Origin: Gammaproteobacteria bacterium
GTDB lineage: Bacteria; Pseudomonadota; Gammaproteobacteria; Pseudomonadales; Azotimanducaceae
Assembly: GCA_027295975.1 (NCBI GenBank)
Contig: JAPUJX010000245.1
Span: forward strand, 1 to 10,815
Direction of reading: 5' to 3'
DNA length: 10,815 nt
Position 1 is the first letter of the stretch, and each line of letters begins with the position of its first letter. The notes beneath the pieces were generated by a model, which worked only from the letters and a program-made list of their open reading frames with translations, had not been told where the DNA came from and did no database searches. Positions 5,824-10,815 of this stretch are shown here, one piece after another. The translations under genes were made by a program, and so were the position numbers.

Positions 5824-6474
5824 ATGAATTGTTGTTGCCCACATTCAAATTCAGCAAATCGTTTCTTTTCTTTTTTTGCCGGCAGGTATCGCAAACGTTT
5901 TGAGAAAAAGGGGTTTGAACCTTCCCAGAAGCAGCTGATGGAGGGGCTGGAACGGGCCGGATATAAAGATGCGACGATTCTTGAAATCGGCAGCGGCGTC
6001 GGGCATCTGCACCAGACTTTGTTGGAGCGGGGTGCCTCATCGGCGGTCGGCGTAGATCTGGCTTCCAAGATGATTGAAGAGGCGCGTCACTGGGCGGAAG
6101 AACGCAGGCTTGCAGAGAGAACCGACTACTTCGAGGGCGACTTCATGGATATCAGTGAATCTCTCCCCGATGCTGAAGTCACCGTTCTGGACAAAGTCGT
6201 CTGCTGTTATCCGGATGCCGACGGGCTGATTCATTCCTCGTTGAGCAAAACGAAGCGCGTATATGCCCTGACTTATCCGCGAAACCGTTGGTACGTTCAC
6301 GTCATGATGGGTTTTGCCGCATTGGCGATGAAGATTCTTCGCTCCGATTTTCGCCCATACGTGCATGCGCCTGAGCGTATCGAGAATTGGATTACAGCGG
6401 ATGGTTTCGACAAGTCATACCAGAATCACAACCTGCTTTGGCTAACACAGGTGTACGTGAAGACTTCGATTTGA
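5824..6474 (+). CDS. Class I SAM-dependent methyltransferase with Cys-triplet N-terminus
   Basis: A 216-residue Rossmann methyltransferase. Motif I is ILEIGSGVGHL (52-62), the acidic end of strand 2 is VGVDLA (75-80, D78), motif II is EGDFMD (104-109), and DKVVCCYPD (123-131) takes the place of the usual post-I catalytic strand. The N-terminus MNCCCPHSNSANRFF carries three adjacent cysteines ahead of a basic helix (RYRKRFEKKG, 21-30). I recognise the CC-containing start, the RYRKxG helix and the VVCCYPD strand as a recurring combination in a family of methyltransferases of unknown substrate, sometimes annotated by resemblance to Mg-protoporphyrin methyltransferase. The cysteines might bind metal or thiol ligands, but this is inference. 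It is transcribed alone: divergent from the cupin remnant and convergent with the aldo/keto reductase. No strong ribosome site precedes ATG 5824; GAGA about ten bases ahead is the best. The substrate is not predicted. Confidence 0.87.
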   Translation: MNCCCPHSNSANRFFSFFAGRYRKRFEKKGFEPSQKQLMEGLERAGYKDATILEIGSGVGHLHQTLLERGASSAVGVDLASKMIEEARHWAEERRLAERTDYFEGDFMDISESLPDAEVTVLDKVVCCYPDADGLIHSSLSKTKRVYALTYPRNRWYVHVMMGFAALAMKILRSDFRPYVHAPERIENWITADGFDKSYQNHNLLWLTQVYVKTSI

Positions 6475-6538
6475 CGTAGGCAGAGAGGCAAAAGCCGTTC
6501 CGCCACGGCGACGCTCTCGAAGGCGGGCTAACGCAATT

Positions 6539-6558
6539 CCCGGTTCCGGGTGATTTTA
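6539..6558 (+). terminator. Possible weak terminator after the methyltransferase
   Basis: CCCGG at 6539-6543 and CCGGG at 6546-6550 are complementary, followed by TGATTTTA. The loop is only two bases, so the real stem would be shorter. It lies 65 bases beyond the methyltransferase stop in a convergent spacer that then becomes very AT-rich (6571-6590). The call is tentative. Confidence 0.3.
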
Positions 6559-6587
6559 TCTACAACATGCTAATTTATTAATTTAGA

Positions 6588-7595
6588 TTAGTGCTCTGAA
6601 ACTACACGCGCCTTCATCCAATTGTTACTGTCATGGAAGTCCGCAACCGCATTACCCGGTGGCACCAACTTGTCGAACTCGGCCAATTCGCTTTCCGTCA
6701 AGGTAGCTTCGAGCACACCCAGCGCATCTTCCATATGTTCCAGTGTGCGCGGTCCATAAATGGGAGCTGTAATCAGTGGCTGCTCTTTTACCCACAGTAG
6801 CGACAATTGACTGGTCGACATGTTTTTAGCAGCCGCCATCTCCGCAACTTGAGACGCAACCTCAAGACCCTTGTCGGTCACGCGTTTATCAAAACGCGCA
6901 CCCCAAAGATCGGCGCGCGAGCCCTGAGGCGCTTTTTCATCGGAAGTGTACCTGCCAGTCAAAACGCCACCCGCAACGGGTGACCAGGGCAATACCGCCA
7001 GTCCATATTCCCTGCAAAGCGGTAACAATTCATTCTCGATACGTCGATCCAGTAGATTGTACGGCGGCTGCTCGCTGACATACCGATTGAGGCCATACTT
7101 TTCAGAAATAGCCAATGCCTCCATCACCTTCCACGCTGGATGTGTGGAACACCCGATATGGCGTACCTTCCCTTGTCGGATCAAGTCATCAAAGGCGCGC
7201 AGAGTTTCCTCCTGAGGAATTTCCAAATCCGCTCGATGTAGTTGGAAAAGGTCTATGGTTTCAAGTTGAAGTCGCTCAAGCGATGCTTCACACGACTTCA
7301 TGATATGCCGACGCGACCCTCCACGATCGTTAGGATTACCGCTCATTGGACTGTAGACCTTGGTTGCCACAATGATCTCATCTCGCTTGTTCCATTCTCT
7401 AAGCGCTTTGCCTACGATGCGTTCACTTTCACCACGCTGATAAACATTGGCGGTATCAATAAAGTTGATACCTTGATCAAGGGCGGTGTGCGTGATGCGA
7501 ATGGCATCAGCCTCGTTCGTTGGTCCGCCGAAATTCATCGTCCCTAAACAAATGGGGGATACCTTGATACCCGTCCTTCCAAGCTGTCTCAACAT
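6588..7595 (-). CDS. Aldo/keto reductase
   Basis: A 335-residue NADP(H)-dependent aldo/keto reductase with a complete catalytic tetrad: D47 and Y52 (FIDTANVY), K79 (VATKV) and H120 (LFQLHR). SEQPPYNLLDRR is the strand-6 segment that stacks on the nicotinamide, and APIYGPRTLEHMEDAL near the C-terminus is the 2'-phosphate and adenine-binding region. The length and the N-terminal MLRQLGRTGIKVSPICLGT match the potassium-channel-beta/AKR11-13-like group, which reduces aldehydes and ketones with broad specificity. The frame is also open to GTG 7604, but AGGAAG overlaps that codon and sits eight bases ahead of ATG 7595, so the ATG is chosen. It follows the DUF2834-like remnant on the same strand and may share its promoter. 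It looks somewhat more AT-rich than the dehydrogenase genes, a mild hint of separate origin. Confidence 0.94.
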   Translation of the reverse strand: MLRQLGRTGIKVSPICLGTMNFGGPTNEADAIRITHTALDQGINFIDTANVYQRGESERIVGKALREWNKRDEIIVATKVYSPMSGNPNDRGGSRRHIMKSCEASLERLQLETIDLFQLHRADLEIPQEETLRAFDDLIRQGKVRHIGCSTHPAWKVMEALAISEKYGLNRYVSEQPPYNLLDRRIENELLPLCREYGLAVLPWSPVAGGVLTGRYTSDEKAPQGSRADLWGARFDKRVTDKGLEVASQVAEMAAAKNMSTSQLSLLWVKEQPLITAPIYGPRTLEHMEDALGVLEATLTESELAEFDKLVPPGNAVADFHDSNNWMKARVVSEH

Positions 7596-7603
7596 GGTTC
7601 TCA

Positions 7604-7609
7604 CTTCCT
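7604..7609 (-). promoter_or_regulatory. Ribosome binding site that sets the aldo/keto reductase start
   Basis: AGGAAG on the minus strand, eight bases upstream of ATG 7595. It overlaps the alternative GTG at 7604, which therefore cannot be served by it. Confidence 0.7.
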
Positions 7610-7643
7610 TTACTCTATTATTTCTTCCCCGGTAATTATCTCT

Positions 7644-7787
7644 CAGATCGACCGCGATTGAAGGAGGTTAGTTGATGTAAGACGCTATATACCCGGTTTC
7701 ACGTGGCTGTAGATTGAAGTACCACGTCACGACCAAGCCAACTATCGCCAGCACGCCGTAGAAGATTTGTAGTCCGGTTATTTTCAT
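7644..7787 (-). pseudogene. DUF2834-like small membrane protein, truncated by an in-frame TAA
   Basis: From ATG 7787 (GGAAAA just ahead) the minus strand encodes 39 residues, MKITGLQIFYGVLAIVGLVV followed by TWYFNLQPRETGYIASYIN, then TAA at 7668-7670. The hydrophobic helix followed by TWYFN and a short polar segment resembles the N-terminal third of DUF2834 membrane proteins, which are usually about 100 residues. After the stop the same frame continues PPSIAVDL (to 7644), which fits the expected N-x-x-x-SI-x-VDL segment of that family, and then loses similarity before the aldo/keto reductase ribosome site. The simplest reading is a gene cut by a stop and missing its 3' part. A functional 39-residue peptide cannot be excluded. 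The assignment rests on remembered family features, not on a search. Confidence 0.5.
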
Positions 7788-7897
7788 GGTCTTTTCCGTC
7801 GTTCGAGCTATAGCACATTATCTAATTTAACAACGGTCTGCAGTTGGCCGCGGAGATCGGTTATCCTGACCATTCGGTCACACCTTGTAGACCTGTG
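7788..7897. other. Divergent promoter-bearing spacer, AT-rich
   Basis: This 110-base spacer separates the minus-strand reductase unit from the plus-strand SCP2-like/hydrolase unit. Positions 7805-7831 are clearly AT-rich. On the minus strand TTGTTA and TATAGC occur 15 bases apart, a marginal sigma-70 pair ahead of ATG 7787. I see nothing convincing for the plus strand. Confidence 0.3.
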
Positions 7898-8266
7898 ATG
7901 CTCGATTGGGAACGATTGCGCGCCAGCGCCAACAACGACGGTGAATTTCTCCTCCATGCGCGCTTCTGGAATGCGCACGTCCGCATCGAAAACGGCAGCG
8001 ATGCTTATCACATGCGCATCTCGGATGGGCAGATCACAGGCGTGGAACCGTGGTTGGGAGTCATCGCCAGCGATCTGTCCATAGCGGCGCCGGAGGCCGA
8101 TTGGCGGGCCATGCTCGAACCGGTTCCCAAACCGTTTTATCAGGATCTCTACGCAGCCAGCATTCACCACGGATTCACCACGAGCGGCAATACCCGCCAC
8201 TATTGCGCCTACTATCCCGCCATTCGGCGCATGATCGAACTCATGCGGGAGATCGGCTATGAATAA
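7898..8266 (+). CDS. Small SCP2-like hypothetical protein paired with the hydrolase
   Basis: A 122-residue soluble protein with no signal or membrane segment. The pattern AYHMRISDGQITGVEPW (36-52), then ASDLSIAAPEADWRAML (57-73), recalls the core strands and the edge helix of sterol carrier protein 2 domains, where a ligand-facing strand with a D-G turn is followed by a xDLxI-x(4-6)-DW segment. The remainder, with FYQDLYAASIHHGF and a Tyr-rich HYCAYYPAIRR, matches nothing I know. SCP2 domains bind lipids or acyl-CoAs, so a substrate-presenting role for the hydrolase is a guess. Its stop overlaps the hydrolase start by eight bases, so the two are translationally coupled. Start choice is uncertain: ATG 7898 lacks a clear ribosome site, and the frame is open to TTG 7844, which would add 18 residues. 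Confidence 0.65.
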   Translation: MLDWERLRASANNDGEFLLHARFWNAHVRIENGSDAYHMRISDGQITGVEPWLGVIASDLSIAAPEADWRAMLEPVPKPFYQDLYAASIHHGFTTSGNTRHYCAYYPAIRRMIELMREIGYE

Positions 8267-9116
8267 CAACTACCGCTTCGATCGCGCCGTGGGGCGTTAT
8301 GTATATCTGGAACTCGATGGCGTCGAGCACCGTGTTTACTTCGAGGAAGCGGGTACGGGCATCCCACTGCTGCTGCAACATACCGCGGGTGCCGATGGCC
8401 GGCAGTGGCGCCACATACTGGAGGATACGGCTCTGCAGAAGCAGTTCCGCCTGATCGCCTACGACCTGCCTTATCACGGCAAATCCGTTCCACCCACGGA
8501 GGTTGCCTGGTGGCGCGAGCCTTACCGGTTGACCAAGGACTTCCTGATGAGCGTACCGATCACGTTGGCTGATGCGTTGGGCTGTGAACAACCGGTTTAT
8601 ATGGGCAGTTCCATCGGCGGCCACCTGGCGATAGATCTGGCGTTGTACCACGGTGACAAGTTCCGTGCGGTGGTTGGGCTCGAAGCATCCGCGCACACGC
8701 CCGGTGGATTTGTGGATGAGTTCTACCATCCGGAAGTCAGCAACGATTACAAGGCACATCTGATGTATGGGCTGATGGCACCCATGAGTCCGGAGGCACT
8801 GCGCCGCGAAACCACCTGGGTTTACAGCCAGGGCGCACCCTCCGTCTTCAAAGGAGACCTCTATTATTACAGCATCGACCACGATGTTCGTAACACCGCG
8901 GCGGGCATCAACACAGATCGGTGTTCGGTAGATATCTTGAATGGCGAGTACGACTGGAGCGGTACGCCGGAACTGGGTGCCGAACTCGCAGCGATGATAC
9001 CCAACGCACGATACAAAACCATGAAAGGGCTTGGTCACTTTCCGATGTGCGAAAACCCCCAGGCGTTTCTCGAGGAAATCCGCCCGGTGCTGGCAAGGAT
9101 TGCCGAAGCCATCTAA
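8259..9116 (+). CDS. Alpha/beta-fold hydrolase
   Basis: A 285-residue alpha/beta hydrolase. The oxyanion strand is LLLQHTAGADG (37-47), the nucleophile elbow is GSSIGG (116-121) with S118, the acid is D232 (NGEYDWSG) and the base is H260 (GLGHFPM), giving a full triad. The first half, with YDLPYHGKS (68-76), follows the haloperoxidase/C-C bond hydrolase pattern; the lid region (about 145-215) is Tyr- and His-rich. It has no signal peptide, so the enzyme is cytosolic. GGGAG at 8247-8251, seven bases ahead, supports ATG 8259, which lies inside the last codons of the SCP2-like gene. The likely reaction is hydrolysis of an ester, lactone or C-C bond in the substrate handled by its partner; the family does not tell which. 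An MFS exporter gene follows 110 bases downstream on the same strand. Confidence 0.92.
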   Translation: MNNNYRFDRAVGRYVYLELDGVEHRVYFEEAGTGIPLLLQHTAGADGRQWRHILEDTALQKQFRLIAYDLPYHGKSVPPTEVAWWREPYRLTKDFLMSVPITLADALGCEQPVYMGSSIGGHLAIDLALYHGDKFRAVVGLEASAHTPGGFVDEFYHPEVSNDYKAHLMYGLMAPMSPEALRRETTWVYSQGAPSVFKGDLYYYSIDHDVRNTAAGINTDRCSVDILNGEYDWSGTPELGAELAAMIPNARYKTMKGLGHFPMCENPQAFLEEIRPVLARIAEAI

Positions 9117-9184
9117 TGTCCTGTCTCACAAATAAGTTCGTGCAGGGCCGAATTCCGGCTCGAGCGACCGGATGTTTACACCCA

Positions 9185-9202
9185 CTCAACCGGTTCGTTG
9201 AG
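9185..9202 (+). other. Short hairpin ahead of the MFS gene
   Basis: CTCAAC (9185-9190) and GTTGAG (9197-9202) form a 6-bp stem around CGGTTC. It has no T-run, so it is not an intrinsic terminator. It lies 24 bases upstream of the proposed TTG start and could affect MFS mRNA, but chance is equally possible. Confidence 0.3.
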
Positions 9203-9226
9203 GCATCCATGCTAAACTGATCGGCT

Positions 9227-10519
9227 TTGCTCGAAGTAAGTTCCTCCTTGGCCACTCGAGATATCTTCAAAGCGCTGGATGTAAAAGACTTTCGCTGGTT
9301 GTGGATCGGCAACCTCGGCTCATCGTTCGGCATGAACATGCAGATCATCGCCCGGGGTTGGATGATATATACGCTCACCTCCTCCGCCCTGGATCTCGCC
9401 TGGGTGACCCTGTCGTTCATGGTCCCAACCAACGCGTTTTCTCTATGGGGGGGCGTCGTCGCGGATCGGTGGCCCAAGAAGCGCATCATCGTATTCGCTC
9501 AGATGCTCAACAGCATCGCAACCGCGATCATGGCGTTGATCATTTTCAGAAACCACGCAACATTCTGGGATTTCATCTGGTTCGGGTTTTTCAACGGCAC
9601 GGTTCTGGCCCTGTCCATGCCCGCACGTCAGGCATTTGTACCCGAGTTGATTCCAGAACGATTGATCTTCACCGCGATGGCGCTGAACACCACCAGCTGG
9701 AATCTGTCCCGTATTCTCGGCCCCGCCCTCGCGGGTTTCCTCATCGCCTGGACCGCTGGCGGCGACACCTCGTCAACCCACGGCGTCGGCATCGTATTTT
9801 TCGTGATCTCGAGTCTTTACCTCGTTTCCGCCATCACCATGTTGATGGTGAGCAAAACCGGCCTGATTAAGCGCTCCGACGAGCAGAACGCGATGAAGGA
9901 CATGGCGGATGGGTTGAAATACGTGTGGAAGAACCCGCCGATTTTTGGGCTCATTCTGCTTTCCATCGTGCCTTTCGTGTTCGGCATGCCGATCAATACC
10001 CTTCTGCCCGCATTCAACCAGGATATTCTCGGTGGCGGTCCGGACGACCTCGGGCTGCTCATGTCCGCCATGGGTATCGGTGCCATCGTCGGCTCGTTGA
10101 TGTTAGCCGCCACGGGCGATCTCAAAAACAAAGCCACCTGGCTGATCGCAACCTGCGTAGGCTGGGGCGCGTTCACCGTTGCTTTCGGCATGGCCACTTC
10201 AACGCTGTTTGCAGCCGCCATGGTGGGTTGCATCGGCTGGATCAGCGCCTGGAACATGTCTTTGAACCGCGGGTTGCTGCAGATGCAGGTGGAGGCAGGC
10301 ATGCGCGGGCGTATCATGAGCATCGACATGATGTCTCACGGACTGATGCCTCTCGGGGTGATCCCCATCGCCTTTATCGCCGAGCAGTACAGCGTCGCCA
10401 TCGCACTTATGGTCAGCGGCGCGATCTTCATGGCTGTCGTGGTAATAATGGCCTTCGTATCCACATCGGTGCGGCGCGTGGACGAGAATCTGGAGGAGCC
10501 GGTGCTGGAGGGGAACTGA
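9227..10519 (+). CDS. MFS transporter, MFS_3 (EntS-like) exporter family
   Basis: A transporter of about 430 residues with roughly twelve hydrophobic helices and a polar central loop (about 213-240, MSKTGLIKRSDEQ onward). Motif A is present in the TM2-TM3 loop as GVVADRWPKKR (76-86). DFRWLWIGNLGSSFG at the front, ARQAFVPELIP in the TM4-5 loop and GRIMSIDMM in the second half fit the MFS_3 group, which includes the enterobactin exporter EntS and many drug or metabolite exporters. It sits in the inner membrane and probably uses the proton gradient. No ATG occurs before TM1: the frame opens after a TGA at 9218-9220, and the possible starts are TTG 9227 or TTG 9248, neither with a good ribosome site. 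The second start (MATRDIFKALDVKDF) also fits the family length. It probably exports a product or toxic intermediate of the neighbouring pathway; the cargo is unknown. Confidence 0.9.
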   Translation: MLEVSSSLATRDIFKALDVKDFRWLWIGNLGSSFGMNMQIIARGWMIYTLTSSALDLAWVTLSFMVPTNAFSLWGGVVADRWPKKRIIVFAQMLNSIATAIMALIIFRNHATFWDFIWFGFFNGTVLALSMPARQAFVPELIPERLIFTAMALNTTSWNLSRILGPALAGFLIAWTAGGDTSSTHGVGIVFFVISSLYLVSAITMLMVSKTGLIKRSDEQNAMKDMADGLKYVWKNPPIFGLILLSIVPFVFGMPINTLLPAFNQDILGGGPDDLGLLMSAMGIGAIVGSLMLAATGDLKNKATWLIATCVGWGAFTVAFGMATSTLFAAAMVGCIGWISAWNMSLNRGLLQMQVEAGMRGRIMSIDMMSHGLMPLGVIPIAFIAEQYSVAIALMVSGAIFMAVVVIMAFVSTSVRRVDENLEEPVLEGN

Positions 10520-10558
10520 CTAACCGGCTTGCAGACGCATGATCACGTTTTTGTTGAA

Positions 10559-10815
10559 TTAATAGTCGAGCCGATAGGTTTGACCATCACGCACGATTCG
10601 ACCCGCGGTGGGCGCGGCAAAGTGGGTGCCTATGACCAGCACCGGCCGGTCTGCATAAAGGGCCAGAAAGCGGTCACGGGTCTTCGCGCTCGCCTCAGGG
10701 TCCCAGTCAGCCGTACTCGACCATTCCGGATGGGCAATCTGACAAGGATGATGGATCATGTCGCCGGTGATTATCGCCTCCTCGCCCTCGGAGGTAATGT
10801 GTACGCTCACGTGCC
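10559..10815 (-). CDS. MBL-fold metallo-hydrolase, C-terminal part (5' end beyond window)
   Basis: The last 85 residues of a metallo-beta-lactamase-fold hydrolase. The visible chain begins HVSVHITSEGEEA, preceded by two bases that fit a Gly codon, as expected for the TPGH metal motif; the codon read as V (GTG 10810) is internal, not a start. ITGDMIHHP carries the bridging metal Asp, and LVIGTHFAAPTAGRIVRDG carries the last metal His followed by the usual G-x-I-x-R-D-G strand. Members of this subgroup act on lactones, esters or thioesters. The gene is partial at the right edge and convergent with the MFS gene (39 bases between stops). Its full length, signal peptide and first metal motif cannot be seen. 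Confidence 0.85.
   Translation of the reverse strand, partial: HVSVHITSEGEEAIITGDMIHHPCQIAHPEWSSTADWDPEASAKTRDRFLALYADRPVLVIGTHFAAPTAGRIVRDGQTYRLDY

Noticed and set aside
5486..6040. 184-codon minus-strand frame ending at the TAG in the cupin anchor
   Set aside because: Only its last 19 codons (the anchor) look like protein. The rest runs antisense through the methyltransferase gene and the spacer palindrome.
6494..6509. GCCGT/ACGGC hairpin after the methyltransferase as a terminator
   Set aside because: A five-base stem with no following T-run on either strand.
8241..9038. 265-codon frame antisense to the alpha/beta hydrolase
   Set aside because: It mirrors a gene with an intact catalytic triad; the translation has no recognisable motif.
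1..10815. CRISPR array, tRNA or rRNA genes, insertion sequence, phage or toxin-antitoxin genes
   Set aside because: I scanned for regular repeats, tRNA-like CCA arms, transposase or integrase motifs and terminal inverted repeats, and saw none.

Overview
The window is moderately GC-rich and densely coded, with short Shine-Dalgarno-led operons. It looks like chromosomal DNA from a free-living Pseudomonadota, most likely a gammaproteobacterium that degrades lipids or steroids. This placement is inferred from gene content and general base use; there is no rRNA or other phylogenetic marker. I see no tRNA, CRISPR array, transposase or integrase.

Layout. (1) 56-3241, plus strand: a three-gene CoA-thioester oxidation operon. 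It holds a stand-alone SDR of the MFE-2/HSD17B4 type and two adjacent acyl-CoA dehydrogenase genes (stop and start overlap by one base). The two dehydrogenases appear to have split the family's key residues: one has the FAD-loop motif but no catalytic Glu, the other has the Glu but no FAD-loop motif. This is the pattern of alpha2beta2 steroid side-chain dehydrogenases. (2) 3270-4923, minus strand: a YfcE-like metallophosphoesterase and, one base later, a lipid-anchored paraoxonase-like six-bladed propeller that keeps the calcium ligands and His dyad of PON1. (3) 5069-5545, minus: a membrane-anchored cupin gene cut by an in-frame TAG inside its anchor. (4) 5546-5823: a gene-free stretch between divergent genes holding a perfect 26-bp palindrome shaped like a bidirectional terminator. 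(5) 5824-6474, plus: a SAM-dependent methyltransferase with a Cys-triplet N-terminus. (6) 6588-7787, minus: an aldo/keto reductase preceded by the remnant of a DUF2834-like membrane protein gene, also cut by an in-frame stop. (7) 7898-10519, plus: a small SCP2-like protein overlapping an alpha/beta hydrolase with a full Ser-Asp-His triad, then an MFS_3-type exporter probably starting at a TTG codon. (8) 10559-10815, minus: the C-terminal part of an MBL-fold hydrolase running off the edge.

Together the genes suggest uptake, hydrolysis and beta-oxidation-like breakdown of a hydrophobic ester or steroid-like compound: a surface lactonase/arylesterase, a cytosolic hydrolase with a lipid-carrier-like partner, CoA-ester dehydrogenation and hydroxyacyl oxidation, and an exporter. 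The true substrate cannot be read from the sequence. The middle (about 5.0-7.8 kb) looks like a decaying accessory zone, with two interrupted small genes and frequent strand switches.
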